A stretch of 64,000 bases of DNA from Planctomycetota bacterium (GCA_028280785.1 JANQLF010000044.1:1-64000), one strand, 5' to 3'. Positions 36,302 to 46,826 are shown, counted from the first letter of the stretch. The notes: a model not told the origin generated them from the letters alone. Translations and numbers: made by a program.

Positions 36302-39300
36302 TCCAAAAGGATCCATTAAAACAATTGAGAAATAGGATGCATATAAATTCACACCATCTATATAACCCAAGAAATCTCTACCAATAAACCGCCCTAATTC
36401 AGAATCATAATATCGATATCTATAGAACCATTTTTCTGTTTCATTATCAAATCGACGACCAGTATATCCATATGGGTTTCCAACTGCAGAGACAGTGCTT
36501 ATATTTTGCGTATCATCATTTGTGAACCATGTGGTATCCGCCCCAGCATTCGTAAACACAGTTTGCTGTCCATAGGCATCATAAATATAGCCTTCAGTAA
36601 TAGCACCCGTTTCATCGGTCAATGCATGGATGCTTTTTTGTGTATTGCTGTGATAAAATTGACGATCACTGCCACTGCCATCATTAAGCTGTGCAATACT
36701 CGCAGACCGGTCATCTAATACCCACGGTTCGTCAATATAATTGCCGTATACATACTGTTGTATAATAGCGTCTGACCCATTGCGCTCTTCAATTACTTGC
36801 CAGCCATAATAGTAGTAATTTGTCGTACCATTAGCCTCAGTTGTTGAAAGCCCGCCATTAGATATAATTTTTACAAATCTACGCCCATGAACATCATAGC
36901 TATATACAGCGATAAGCTTTCCATCAGATTTGCGCGTAACTTCTCGCAGGCGATTAGAAGCATCCCATTCATACTCAAGGGTTCCATCGTCTGTCAAATT
37001 ACCGCTCTTATCAACCAAATGGGTGCCAATAACCGAGTTTTGCCCATATGGAGTGCCAGTAACTGCGACAATTTCATTAAAGTCACTATGCGTCCGGTTT
37101 TCAGTTTGCTGACTACCTCCTTGTGCCGTATGATTATTAGAGTTCCAATTATGCGCACCATCTAGAGTCCAATCCTGATTTTGCAGAGTTCCCGGAAGAC
37201 TTGAAGACGTGTTTATAGCGTTTTTCGAAGCATTGAGAGTTCCTCGGTCAAACTCAGTTAGACGATAGGCGCTGTCATATGTATACACCTCAGACAAGTC
37301 TGTAGCATGCTGTTTCTCTTCTAATAATTTATTATTCATGCGGTCATAATTCGAATTACCAGAATTGTCTTGGTAGCCGAAACCGACAACTAAAGTCCCA
37401 TTCCCCAACGCTGTAGACCCAGTCGAATCAAACTCCCAGCGATGATTAATAATCCGTCTCATGCCATCAAATCCAATATTAGCATTTTGTGCACTTACTT
37501 GTCCTATATGTGTTAAGCGAGTATCATTTTGAAATGTAAGGGTGCCAACACGCCATCTGCCTATGTATTGGTAAGTACCAATTGCAGCACTTTGTCCATT
37601 ATCAATTTTATTAATTAAGCGATCCAAACTATCGAAGGTAGCATCAACTTGACGTCCATCGGGATAAATCAACGAAGTGCATATATAGTTTGTTGATCCC
37701 GCTGCTTGAATATCAAAATTACAACTTACCTGTTTTATTGTAGTGCCAATCTTCTGTTCTTCTTCTACTTTCCTGGACAGAGAATCGTAAAAATATGATA
37801 CTAGCACGTCATCTGTGCTTGGCGTTGGATCATTATTATCAAAGGATTCCGTCATCCGCGACAGGCCATCCCATTCCCAAGTCTGTGATGTCGTACCTAT
37901 AAAGGCCGATCCTATCGGATTACTGATAGAATTTGATTTACGTCGGTTCAGAGCATCATAATCATACGTCATCGTGGACCTATTTCCTGAAATATCCCCT
38001 TCATTTTGGAAATCTGATATGTTTGAATCTTTATCATAGCTTATGGTGATATCAGTCCCGCTGGTCTCGGTATCCACAGGAGTGGTCGCTGCACCACGCA
38101 AAGCAACATTAAACGACCCAGAATCTCCCCCACTAACTGTTAAAGTAGTTCCTGTAATTATAAGGCCCTTTCTATCTGTAAGCATTCGGTCCTGATTATC
38201 CCAGATATACTCATTTGTATTACCATTGTCGTCTCGTTGTCCAATTATTTGCGAATTTCCATCATATACATAATATGTTGACAACAATCCATCACCAGAC
38301 TGACTACTATCAACGGAAGGTGCAGTCGCATCATCCCCCTCAAGGGTTGCACCAATATTGACACCATCACCAGATCCAGAGCTGGTTAATCTAATTTCAT
38401 CTTCCAATCGACGATTTATACCATCCCAAATGTAACGCTTTACATTACCATAATCATTAATTGTAACAGATGATGTACTGCCAAGGCCTCGACGATTAAA
38501 TGCGCGACTATTCACCGGACCCTGTGCATCAGCACAGGCCTTTTTGTTAGATCTTGAATCATAACGACAGTCCTCCGCTTGCCCCAAATTGTCAAATATA
38601 GTTTGTCGACGATCTAAAGAATCGTAAATAAAAGTCGTTCGAAATTCTTCATCAGTAACATTAGCAATATCGGTAACATCAATTTCTAATTGTTCGACCA
38701 CGTTATCATTGTCATCATATGCACGTTCAACCGTATTACCGTCAATATTTTCCGGATCAAAAGCGCCCGAAGAATAGCCATTCGCGATAGCACTATCCTT
38801 CGACTTAACTCTCCGTGAATTACCATCATAATCATTTCTATAGGTATCCATGTCATCCTGCACAACAAAGGTATTGCGTGATTCACGATCATATTCCTTT
38901 AATTCCGTTACGCGTCCAATTACAGTCAGTCCAGATATTGCATCAGGTACTGCTGCAGTATCCGAATTAGCATCACTCAGATATTCGGCTAGCGTATCCA
39001 TTGTTGTGCCATCGGTTAATATAGTTGTACGTGTGGGTGTGTGATCTTGTGTTTTAAAAAGTACTTTATGGGTAAACCAGATGCGGTTCTGATTATCATG
39101 TATAAATTCAATTACAGCGAGCGTCTTATTGCCTGTAGTGCCAACCACATCATCTTTGGGGTCACCATCTTGAATAATACGGATTACATTTGAGTCAGCA
39201 TCATAAAATTTGGTTGTTTTATTTCCGAGCGGATCGGTGATAGTGATCTGGCGATCATAACCATCGTAAGCGTACGATATGACGTCACCTTGACCGGCTA

Positions 39301-42300
39301 CTGTTGAATTATTACTGCTGTCAGAATCTGTATCATCAGCATCAACACGCTCAATAATATTTTCATTGCTGTCATAATTATACGTTACAGTTGATGCTGC
39401 AGTTCCAGCACCTCCTGGTCTATTGAAAGTAGTCGGATCACCAACTGCATAATTACCAGCAGTTGGTCGTACACTAGTACCTTTAATATCCTCAAAAACT
39501 AAATCACGTTCATCGTAAACTCGACTGTTTGCGTTCCCAGCCGGCAGAATGATCAGCACCCTATTTTCATTATTATCATAACGTATTTTTGTTATTAGGT
39601 TGGAACTACTATCTACCTCCACACGACCTTCAATTAAATTATCCAATCGGTCGTACAGATTGAGTGTATCGACATAGGCATCCCCCCCACTGCTATCAGC
39701 AGACGATAAACCAGGTGTGGTATCGGTCGCCTGCGACGGCAGCGTGCCAAGGCCGGAGCCATCAACGTCTGAAGTATTTTGACGGTCTTCGACCTGCGAT
39801 AAAACCACGTTGTCGTTGTAGTCGAAGAATAAACGTGATTTATAAGCGAACGCGGTTAATTCCTGATCGCTGTCACTGTGGTTATACAGTGGGTCACTTG
39901 GTGATGCGGAGGCAGCACCGCTAATGTCGGCTGCACGTGTTGTGCGTACGCGCTGATTTAATTCATTCACAAAATAATCGGTGCGAATTCCACGTGGGTT
40001 GGTGAACGTAATGCGGTTACCGACATCATCGTAGGTCATTGAACCGGTAATTTCTGTTTCTGATGGATCAGTATTATTATTCGAGAAGGTTGCTGATGAT
40101 TTATCGTTGCCGTCTTGGTCGTAATAGCTGCGGGTGTCATCGACAACGTGTTCTTTCAGATAACCACCAGTGGTGGTGTCGAGTGTACGACTATCAGCCG
40201 GTGTTGGTGTATCGGTACCATCACCATCAGGATCATCTTCTGGGAAATAATCGTAGGTATTAACGTTGCCTTCTGGGGTAATGACCTTCGTCAGCTGACC
40301 AAAGTCATTGTACTGGCGCATGGTGACGATGGTTTGCAGGCGATCGCCTGAAGTTGATTCGTTCGATCCCCCTGCTGAGTAACCGAGTGTTTCATCAATT
40401 AAGTCACCAGCGGTTTCAATATCATCTTCAAGCTCGTGTTGGTTCACATTTTCTGGGATGACCGGGCTGGCTTTAATGGTACGAACGATGTTACCATTAA
40501 TGACTGGATCAGTATTATTATCACCGTTTAAATCGCCAAGTGCTAAATTTGTTAAATTATCGCTTAAACGTGTGCGCAACTCTTGGACACCTGCTTCAGT
40601 TTCCGGTAAATTTAATTCACGCAGTAACAGTACTTCAGTCGCTAGGACTTCCTCACCATCAACAATTTCTCCAGCCATGGCAGAGCCACTCGTTGCCGAC
40701 CAATCATCGGCCATGGTGTCTGATTCCTGGTAGTCAAAGTATTCAACAGTCGCATAGCGCAGGTTTAATGTTTTGGTGGCGTCGTACGGATCCGTCATCG
40801 TACGCGTGACGACTTCAGCAATTGGCGGAGTAAAATCGTTATCCGCGCTATTCGATCCACGTCCGGTTACATGTAAACATGGTCGGTTATAAATAGGTTC
40901 ATATACTAAAACATTTTCAATGGTATCTTGATCTCCCCCTCTGCTACCATCTGGTGTGTAAATGGAGCGAATCATATTTCCGTTTTGAAATTTATCCGTG
41001 GAGTCTTCATTATAGAAATATTCGCGAGTACTTGATTCAGCGGTCGTCCACTTAGTTGTCAGATTATCGATGTTTACTTTGTTATTCGTTGTGAATTCCG
41101 TTGGTTCACCAGTGCGCAGACCATTGGTGTATTCCTCAACCTTCATGAGGTTTTTACCGCCACCATAAGTGTAATCGGTTTGATTACTGGCACGATCAGT
41201 AGCATTAACTTTCAATGAGGCAAATTTATATAGTCGTGTTTCATCCTGGCTAACACCAGCAACGGTTTCTCTATTTGGCTTTAGATCTGTATATGCATAG
41301 GTAATTTGACCACCAGCATCAACGCCATTATCATTTTCGCCTCCTATAGTGTAGCTAGTTACAAAACCAAAGAAATCATCGGTGTTGTCCACTTCGTAGC
41401 CAACTATTTGAGCCGCATCGCTATCTGATGGGTTTGACCCCACCGTTCCCTGTACTTCATTAGGGTGCCAAATATGGGTCATACTATGCAGCAATCGATC
41501 CTGGTTTTCAGTGCTCAAATTAGACCACTCAGTATTGGTTAATCCTGGATGATGTGATTGCGTATAATATTGATAACGAGTTGTTTTTCCGTTTGTAAAA
41601 TTGTTGCTGTTAGGTGTCCCTGAAACAGCCGGTGAACTCACGCGCACAAGGTTACTCTCACTATCATAATCAAACGTGACCGTTCTGTTGTTAGTTTGCC
41701 CAGAAAAATCTTCGGAAGAAGCGGTTCCATCAAAATCCATATCACCTTTAAAATCGATTACTTTTGCAAGGCGACCATGTTTTTCTGAAGCTGCATCAAC
41801 CACAGTTAACGTTCGTCCGCTTGCTGACTGAGATGTCGCCGCGTAATATTGATAGCGAATTTCACGGCCCATGGAGTCGACAACATAAGCAACTACCTTT
41901 TTCTCATCACCATTCGATGCGGTTCCATCAGGATCTATGGTTTCATAATGCACCGTTAATTCATTGTCGTTGCGATCTTTCAGGGAGATCAATCGCCCGT
42001 TAGCATTTGGTGTAGAACCATCGCTAAAATCATTATAGACACTAACTCTGCCATCGCTGGTTCTAATTTCAAAAGTGTTGTCATTTGTTAAGGTTAATTG
42101 TGAAAAGCTATTGGATGGGGTATTCCATGACCCAGTGCTGCTAAGAACAAATGCTCTTGCAGATCCACCTGAACGGACTTCTATATAATTCGCCTCATTA
42201 TCATCACCACTGCCGTCTTTCACTAAATAATCGTATGCATAACTAAAACGCCACTGTGTTCCAAAATCATTCACGTCCATCGCACTGATGTAATTATGGC

Positions 42301-45196
42301 TCCTATAGCTTCGGGCTAACTCAAAATGTACACCACGACCCGGAATAAACAAATCGGTTTCACTTAACTTTTTTTCTCCATCTGTGAGATCGACAGAATA
42401 TCCACCGCTATCTGAGCCATCACTAGAATTACAGGTGTATTGTTTGCCCTCTTCTTTGCCATCAGTGTCTTCTTTAACTTTACCCTTAGTGCTGCACGGT
42501 GAGACCTCTTTGCAATCAGACAGATCTATTGAAGAAGGCACTTCAGAAGCCTTAAACCGTTTCACACCAACTGTCGTTGTGCAATATAACTCTGCCCCGC
42601 AAGGATAAACGCTATAGGTAATCTCACCACTAGCATTACTTGCAGGTAAAGTGGGCGCTGGTATTTCTGATATATTTGCCTTATTATCAATGACTAGATA
42701 TTGGGTTGCCTCTAATTGAACATTCTCAACTGCAGGTGATAATGTAATAGTTTGTTGAACAGGGCGTTGATCCGCTAAATAAATACAACGATAATCATAG
42801 GATGCTGCAACCGCTGTAGATTCATGGGCGGCGCGTTCAGTGCCAGAAATATGTGCGCGCAAACGCAGGTCATCTGCTGATGCACCGACTTCAGCAAAAC
42901 GTACGGTTACAGATGCCTCATTCGGAGTGCCACCACTGGTGGTCACTGTAGCCGAATGATCAAAACCACTGTTGCCAAAATAAACAACACTGGTACCGCC
43001 AGGAATTTGAATTTGACTTATTTCAACAGTTGTTGCTGTGGTGCCTGGTGCAGTAATAAATAATTCTTCACCAGTTCCCTTACTCACACCATTTGGTGCC
43101 TGTGCTGCAGATTTCTTAAGGACGATAGATTGCCCATCGCCATCAGTTGTTAATTCCAAAGTGACTGCATCAGCGTCAGCAACACCATTACTCGTGCCAT
43201 CAACAATAGTTTTTGTGGTAGTTGAAATGGCTGTGCCGATTAGGCTTAAAATACTAGACGAGGCTTCTACCGTCGTGGTGTCGATGGTGACATTGCTGTC
43301 GACTTCCAATTTAACAACTTTGCCGTCACCAGTCAGCGTGGCCGTATCAACACCGATACCACCGGAGACGGTGTAGTAAGACGTGTTTTCTGCGGTAGTT
43401 TCATCCATCGCTTCAGAGAAACGCAAATACACGGTTTGCAAATCACTGCTGTCGCAGGTAGCAATATCGAATGTAGCAGTTTGACCAAAATCAATGTTAT
43501 AGTTACGACCGGAATCTGTGCCATTATTCGTTGCGTCAATTTCATCACCATTACGCGCATCACAGTCAAGGAAATCAGCATACGCAATGCTCTGAGTACC
43601 AGCTGCATCGACGTCTAACAACCAGGCAGCATAGGTATCGTTGCTGCGTAATGTTACCACATTTCCAGAGCTGCCATTCACGGTAAAATCATCGACGTTA
43701 ACAATGCCGAACGATGCAAAGTCTACCGTCGCCGCTGATCCGATGGTTAGACTATCGGCAGCAAAACCAGATCCGAAATCAACGGTACTCGAAGCGGCAA
43801 TTTCAATATCGTTGGCTAATTGTGTGTCGGAAAATGCATGGTCAGTGCCACCATCAAAAATGAGTGTTGATGTACCGAAGTTAACGGTTGCGTCTTCATC
43901 ACTGCTATCCCAGGTGCCGGTGATGTTTACGGTCGATGCATTTAATGTTAATGTCGCATCCTCACCAACAGTAGTGGTTCCTGTAATGGTTAATTCATAG
44001 CTGTTGGTGCTGTCGGTATCCAGCGTGCCTGCAGTGATGCTTAAATTACCATCGATATCCAAATCCTCACTGGGCGTGACAGTCGTGCTGTCAGCGGCAA
44101 TGGTCAGGTTGTTGAAGCTTTCACCGCCAGGATTGATGGTTTGTGTGCTGCTGCTGGCATTAAAGACAACCGTTGAGGTACCGGCATTAAAGACATCTTG
44201 ATTGGTCCAATTACCACCGACCTGTATTGTTGCACTTTCAGCGTTGAAGGTTTTTGCCGCAGTAGCGTCTGAATCGCGAATAACAAAACTACCGGTTACC
44301 GTTAATGTACCACTGCCCGCCCAAAAGGTGTTGCTATTCGTATCAACATGCGCACCAAATTGTACGGCTGCGCATGTTAAATTGTAATCATCCATATCAA
44401 ACGTTGATGAATTAGTAACGCTGAGCGTGCCGCAGGTAACATTACCGCCAAGAGAGACGGCCCCCTGTGTAATTCTAATTTCGGCACCGTTATAATCATC
44501 GCCCGGAAAAGCCGTGGTCGTTGATGGACTAATTTCTAAACTGCCACCATTTTCATCCCAAACGGGACCGTTGTTGGTGAATGTACCTGAAAGAATAAGT
44601 GTGTGGGTGCCGCCATCGGTTCTGATGGTCGATGTACTATCACCGGTCACAAAATTTTTAGCGTGAAAATCAGCGGTCATGGTTGTCGTTGTGCCATTTG
44701 TTAGGTTGACTGTTCCAATGACATTATTTGCGCTGTGATTGTTTGCGACATCACTGCTCCCAGTTAGCGTCAGCGTTCCCTGGTTTTTAACCCACATGTC
44801 ACGCTTGCTGGCGATGGTGAAATCGCCACCGACACTCAGTGTATATCCGGTCGGTGTCCACGTATCTCCGCTCGTTGGATTACCATTCAGATCGAAGGCG
44901 CCACTGACGGTCAGGTTTCGGGCCATGGTGATTTTTCCTGTGTAATCGCTCTGTACCGTCACACTGGCCACCGTACCGCCAAATGAGCTGTCGATGGTCG
45001 CATCACCATTGCTGGTCGATCCATCAAAGATCACGTTATCTGAGCTGCCTGGAACGGCATCTCCAGACCAGTTTGCAGCGGTAGACCAGTTAGAGTCTCC
45101 GCCTCCATCATCCCATGTGATGTCTGCCGAATAGGCAGCAATGCTTACAGACACTAATATGAGAGTTGCTAAATAAGAAGAAATTATTGAGCGCAT
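35831..45196 (-). CDS. Giant secreted RHS/YD-repeat protein (RHS-2)
   Basis: 3121 residues from the ATG at 45196, chosen because GGAG lies five bases upstream and it begins a signal peptide ('MRSIISSYLATLILVSVSIA'). The in-frame start at 45274 would bury the signal. Order: 'WDDGGGDSNWSTAANW' entry motif, beta-helix region to about 700, DUF6531-type shell start ('FIPGRGVHFELARSYRSH', about 950), YD repeats, core end 'GRFIGRDFLGYIDGVNLY' (about 2935) and a 156-residue variable tail. The shell from about 950 on is a close paralogue of RHS-1, often residue for residue; the N-terminal beta region is related but rearranged. Confidence 0.9.
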   Translation of the reverse strand: MRSIISSYLATLILVSVSIAAYSADITWDDGGGDSNWSTAANWSGDAVPGSSDNVIFDGSTSNGDATIDSSFGGTVASVTVQSDYTGKITMARNLTVSGAFDLNGNPTSGDTWTPTGYTLSVGGDFTIASKRDMWVKNQGTLTLTGSSDVANNHSANNVIGTVNLTNGTTTTMTADFHAKNFVTGDSTSTIRTDGGTHTLILSGTFTNNGPVWDENGGSLEISPSTTTAFPGDDYNGAEIRITQGAVSLGGNVTCGTLSVTNSSTFDMDDYNLTCAAVQFGAHVDTNSNTFWAGSGTLTVTGSFVIRDSDATAAKTFNAESATIQVGGNWTNQDVFNAGTSTVVFNASSSTQTINPGGESFNNLTIAADSTTVTPSEDLDIDGNLSITAGTLDTDSTNSYELTITGTTTVGEDATLTLNASTVNITGTWDSSDEDATVNFGTSTLIFDGGTDHAFSDTQLANDIEIAASSTVDFGSGFAADSLTIGSAATVDFASFGIVNVDDFTVNGSSGNVVTLRSNDTYAAWLLDVDAAGTQSIAYADFLDCDARNGDEIDATNNGTDSGRNYNIDFGQTATFDIATCDSSDLQTVYLRFSEAMDETTAENTSYYTVSGGIGVDTATLTGDGKVVKLEVDSNVTIDTTTVEASSSILSLIGTAISTTTKTIVDGTSNGVADADAVTLELTTDGDGQSIVLKKSAAQAPNGVSKGTGEELFITAPGTTATTVEISQIQIPGGTSVVYFGNSGFDHSATVTTSGGTPNEASVTVRFAEVGASADDLRLRAHISGTERAAHESTAVAASYDYRCIYLADQRPVQQTITLSPAVENVQLEATQYLVIDNKANISEIPAPTLPASNASGEITYSVYPCGAELYCTTTVGVKRFKASEVPSSIDLSDCKEVSPCSTKGKVKEDTDGKEEGKQYTCNSSDGSDSGGYSVDLTDGEKKLSETDLFIPGRGVHFELARSYRSHNYISAMDVNDFGTQWRFSYAYDYLVKDGSGDDNEANYIEVRSGGSARAFVLSSTGSWNTPSNSFSQLTLTNDNTFEIRTSDGRVSVYNDFSDGSTPNANGRLISLKDRNDNELTVHYETIDPDGTASNGDEKKVVAYVVDSMGREIRYQYYAATSQSASGRTLTVVDAASEKHGRLAKVIDFKGDMDFDGTASSEDFSGQTNNRTVTFDYDSESNLVRVSSPAVSGTPNSNNFTNGKTTRYQYYTQSHHPGLTNTEWSNLSTENQDRLLHSMTHIWHPNEVQGTVGSNPSDSDAAQIVGYEVDNTDDFFGFVTSYTIGGENDNGVDAGGQITYAYTDLKPNRETVAGVSQDETRLYKFASLKVNATDRASNQTDYTYGGGKNLMKVEEYTNGLRTGEPTEFTTNNKVNIDNLTTKWTTAESSTREYFYNEDSTDKFQNGNMIRSIYTPDGSRGGDQDTIENVLVYEPIYNRPCLHVTGRGSNSADNDFTPPIAEVVTRTMTDPYDATKTLNLRYATVEYFDYQESDTMADDWSATSGSAMAGEIVDGEEVLATEVLLLRELNLPETEAGVQELRTRLSDNLTNLALGDLNGDNNTDPVINGNIVRTIKASPVIPENVNQHELEDDIETAGDLIDETLGYSAGGSNESTSGDRLQTIVTMRQYNDFGQLTKVITPEGNVNTYDYFPEDDPDGDGTDTPTPADSRTLDTTTGGYLKEHVVDDTRSYYDQDGNDKSSATFSNNNTDPSETEITGSMTYDDVGNRITFTNPRGIRTDYFVNELNQRVRTTRAADISGAASASPSDPLYNHSDSDQELTAFAYKSRLFFDYNDNVVLSQVEDRQNTSDVDGSGLGTLPSQATDTTPGLSSADSSGGDAYVDTLNLYDRLDNLIEGRVEVDSSSNLITKIRYDNNENRVLIILPAGNANSRVYDERDLVFEDIKGTSVRPTAGNYAVGDPTTFNRPGGAGTAASTVTYNYDSNENIIERVDADDTDSDSSNNSTVAGQGDVISYAYDGYDRQITITDPLGNKTTKFYDADSNVIRIIQDGDPKDDVVGTTGNKTLAVIEFIHDNQNRIWFTHKVLFKTQDHTPTRTTILTDGTTMDTLAEYLSDANSDTAAVPDAISGLTVIGRVTELKEYDRESRNTFVVQDDMDTYRNDYDGNSRRVKSKDSAIANGYSSGAFDPENIDGNTVERAYDDNDNVVEQLEIDVTDIANVTDEEFRTTFIYDSLDRRQTIFDNLGQAEDCRYDSRSNKKACADAQGPVNSRAFNRRGLGSTSSVTINDYGNVKRYIWDGINRRLEDEIRLTSSGSGDGVNIGATLEGDDATAPSVDSSQSGDGLLSTYYVYDGNSQIIGQRDDNGNTNEYIWDNQDRMLTDRKGLIITGTTLTVSGGDSGSFNVALRGAATTPVDTETSGTDITISYDKDSNISDFQNEGDISGNRSTMTYDYDALNRRKSNSISNPIGSAFIGTTSQTWEWDGLSRMTESFDNNDPTPSTDDVLVSYFYDSLSRKVEEEQKIGTTIKQVSCNFDIQAAGSTNYICTSLIYPDGRQVDATFDSLDRLINKIDNGQSAAIGTYQYIGRWRVGTLTFQNDTRLTHIGQVSAQNANIGFDGMRRIINHRWEFDSTGSTALGNGTLVVGFGYQDNSGNSNYDRMNNKLLEEKQHATDLSEVYTYDSAYRLTEFDRGTLNASKNAINTSSSLPGTLQNQDWTLDGAHNWNSNNHTAQGGSQQTENRTHSDFNEIVAVTGTPYGQNSVIGTHLVDKSGNLTDDGTLEYEWDASNRLREVTRKSDGKLIAVYSYDVHGRRFVKIISNGGLSTTEANGTTNYYYYGWQVIEERNGSDAIIQQYVYGNYIDEPWVLDDRSASIAQLNDGSGSDRQFYHSNTQKSIHALTDETGAITEGYIYDAYGQQTVFTNAGADTTWFTNDDTQNISTVSAVGNPYGYTGRRFDNETEKWFYRYRYYDSELGRFIGRDFLGYIDGVNLYASYFSIVLMDPFGLLCCIDIMRPGSKPFVPETGQECPCGTMKMPQWMCDNLPPDDGEEDPLDDDLLGIPYFPMPGYTPLPPIDALPFGLSNIAVPVMEFTGFDGYVTDPYNNAYGPGWEIPLPSGTLTIGALIGIRFPNTEDPAYDPTPDDPDDSKPAYSFGFTVGYGW

Positions 45197-45375
45197 GGTC
45201 ACTCCATTGCCACCTAAATGGCATGAGGATGGGAGAAGGAACTGCTCCTTATAGCTTAATATCAAGGTATGCAATAGTCGTATATATGAAACATGTGTTA
45301 TACTCTAGTAGGTTTAAAATACACATGCAGTTCATGCAGCAAATCTTGCAGATAGAGCAGCATCTGCGTCTAGTT

Positions 45376-45402
45376 TTGTCCACATATGTCCGCCTTTGTC
45401 CC
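45376..45402 (+). repeat. Three TGTCC direct repeats, 10-bp period
   Basis: TTTGTCC, TATGTCC and TTTGTCC follow each other at ten-base spacing, one helical turn, just left of the tRNA fragment. Such phased repeats near an attachment site are typical of integrase or excisionase binding; assignment is inferred. Confidence 0.45.
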
Positions 45403-45493
45403 TACTTAAATCATCTACTCACTTTAACTTATATACCTAAATAACTATAATAACCACATTTACAGATTTGCCTTGAAATCATTGACATCGAAG

Positions 45494-45526
45494 AGGTCAC
45501 TGGTTCGAGCCCAGTCGTGGATACCA
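45494..45526 (+). other. tRNA 3'-end fragment (candidate att site)
   Basis: A perfect T-arm, ACTGG-TTCGAGC-CCAGT (45499-45515), then a 7-base acceptor strand CGTGGAT, discriminator A and encoded CCA (45524-45526). The matching 5' acceptor strand, D-arm and anticodon arm are not upstream, so this is only the last ~33 bases of a tRNA. Tyrosine-integrase elements insert in tRNA 3' ends and leave exactly such a copy. Confidence 0.7.
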
Positions 45527-45554
45527 GATAAGTCTAGTGAACTAGACAGCTTAA

Positions 45555-45580
45555 AAGCGCCCTGTTTCAGGGCGCTTTTT
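45555..45580 (+). terminator. Strong bidirectional rho-independent terminator
   Basis: AAGCGCCCTG, loop TTT, CAGGGCGCTT and a following T run (TTTCTT). A-residues on the left side make it work in both directions. It sits 29 bases after the tRNA fragment, as a former tRNA terminator would. Confidence 0.85.
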
Positions 45581-45582
45581 CT

Positions 45583-45603
45583 TGCTCCCCACGGTGCTCC
45601 CCA
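45583..45603 (+). repeat. Two TGCTCCCCA direct repeats, 12-bp period
   Basis: TGCTCCCCA occurs at 45583 and 45595. Together with the TGTCC repeats on the other side of the tRNA fragment, it marks the edges of one or more integration events. Confidence 0.5.
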
Positions 45604-45656
45604 AAATTGAGGGAAAAAGGAAAATTATACCTACAGCTGATAATTTTTTACCGCGC

Positions 45657-46826
45657 CCTGTGAAGTAATTCATGCCACATCTCTGTAGTAATAGTTCAAC
45701 AAATTACCTAATCGTGACCTACACCGAATTGACCCTCTATTCTCAGCGGTTTCATATCGCACAGACTGATCAGGCATATTGCCTCCCAAACTCTGATGAG
45801 TTCGTTCTTTGTTATAATACTCGACGTGTTCTTGAAGTCGAATCCGAAGCCTATCTTCATCCAACGGAATATAATTCTGACAAGCCTCTCTTCGGACAGT
45901 ACCAATAAATCGTTCCATGTACGCATTCAAATTCGGTGATTTCGGTGGCAGTAATTTGACCGTGATTCCGTATGATTCTAAAACAGCACGAAACTTACCG
46001 CGGAACATCGGATCTCTATCCATAATAACTGTCTGAGCATCAGAAAAGAATCCATCCTCATCACACTCGTTTCTTGCCAATTGTGCTGTCCAGTGACCAT
46101 TCGCATGTGAACGAACACCTAACAACTTTACTTCTCTCGTAGAAATTTTCATAGCATAAAATGCATGGCATCTGAATGTGCGATTGTCGCCTGTAATCTC
46201 AAATGTAGCAAAATCTATCGCATATAAATGCGGCCAATGGTCTTTTAAGAATTTACTCCAAATATTCTTACAACTGCGCTCCTTTGCAGGAGGAATGCCA
46301 TTACGCTTCAACACCAGGCTAACACCCCTGTCAGACAGGATAATTCCCAATAACTTTAAGCGGTGACTTATTGCATCCTCACCCCAGCTTGGATTAGCAA
46401 TCGCCATTTTACATATTAGCTCTTCTTGCTTTGCGCTCATACGCTTGCGTCCACGGCTCTTAGCTGTGTACGTTCTGGCAATAAGTTTTCGATACCATCT
46501 GCGCAAAGAATCAATGGTGACTATATGTTCAGATAACTTCAATATTCTTCTATCTAATTCATGCGCCATAGCAGCCAGTCTTCGGCGCTCATCATTATGT
46601 AACTTTGGGCGTTTGTTTAGGAGTCTTTTCAGAATCTGTATTTCTAAATTCAACAGCTCTATCAGCTGATATAATTCCTGATTTATCGCGCCAGCGCATG
46701 CTACCACCAACAGTGCATTTTCAGTATCTATGAGATCTTTAGACATTACGACATTGTAACAGATGTTAAATTCATGCAATATCATGTAAGTTGTTTGATT
46801 TTAGTGATTTGGAATTACTTCACAGG
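45657..46826 (-). mobile_element. rve-type insertion sequence with perfect 15-bp inverted repeats
   Basis: CCTGTGAAGTAATTC at the left end and its exact complement at the right end bound 1170 bases that hold one intact transposase gene. No unambiguous target duplication is visible. The perfect repeats and open frame suggest a fairly recent insertion. Confidence 0.82.
45670..46785 (-). CDS. rve/integrase-core transposase
   Basis: 371 residues. The N-terminal half is a helical DNA-binding region ('ELICKMAIANPSWGEDAISH' and 'ILSDRGVSLVLKRNG' look like HTH units). The rve core has D in 'YAIDFATFEI', D in 'VIMDRDPMFRG' and E in 'NLNAYMERFIGTVRRE'. The tail has the usual 'YYNKERTHQSLG'. All three catalytic residues are present. 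The stop codon lies inside the left inverted repeat. The ATG at 46746 is a possible later start. No second open frame, so a single-ORF IS (IS481-like arrangement). Confidence 0.82.
   Translation of the reverse strand: MILHEFNICYNVVMSKDLIDTENALLVVACAGAINQELYQLIELLNLEIQILKRLLNKRPKLHNDERRRLAAMAHELDRRILKLSEHIVTIDSLRRWYRKLIARTYTAKSRGRKRMSAKQEELICKMAIANPSWGEDAISHRLKLLGIILSDRGVSLVLKRNGIPPAKERSCKNIWSKFLKDHWPHLYAIDFATFEITGDNRTFRCHAFYAMKISTREVKLLGVRSHANGHWTAQLARNECDEDGFFSDAQTVIMDRDPMFRGKFRAVLESYGITVKLLPPKSPNLNAYMERFIGTVRREACQNYIPLDEDRLRIRLQEHVEYYNKERTHQSLGGNMPDQSVRYETAENRGSIRCRSRLGNLLNYYYRDVA

Larger units (their letters stand above)
45197..45656. other. Intergenic region carrying an integration scar
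   Basis: 460 bases upstream of RHS-2. From left to right: RHS-2 leader, three TGTCC direct repeats (45376-45402), tRNA 3' fragment (45494-45526), strong terminator (45555-45580), two TGCTCCCCA repeats (45583-45603), and a GATAA arm at 45635-45643 that may be half of a dif-like site cut by the IS. A clear RHS-2 promoter was not found. Confidence 0.55.

Noticed and set aside
42384..44387. Several plus-strand frames of 60-119 codons inside RHS-2
   Set aside because: Same antisense effect over biased repeat sequence; none has a domain or a convincing ribosome binding site.
45494..45526. Complete tRNA gene
   Set aside because: The T-arm and CCA end are perfect, but no complementary acceptor strand, D-arm or anticodon arm exists upstream.
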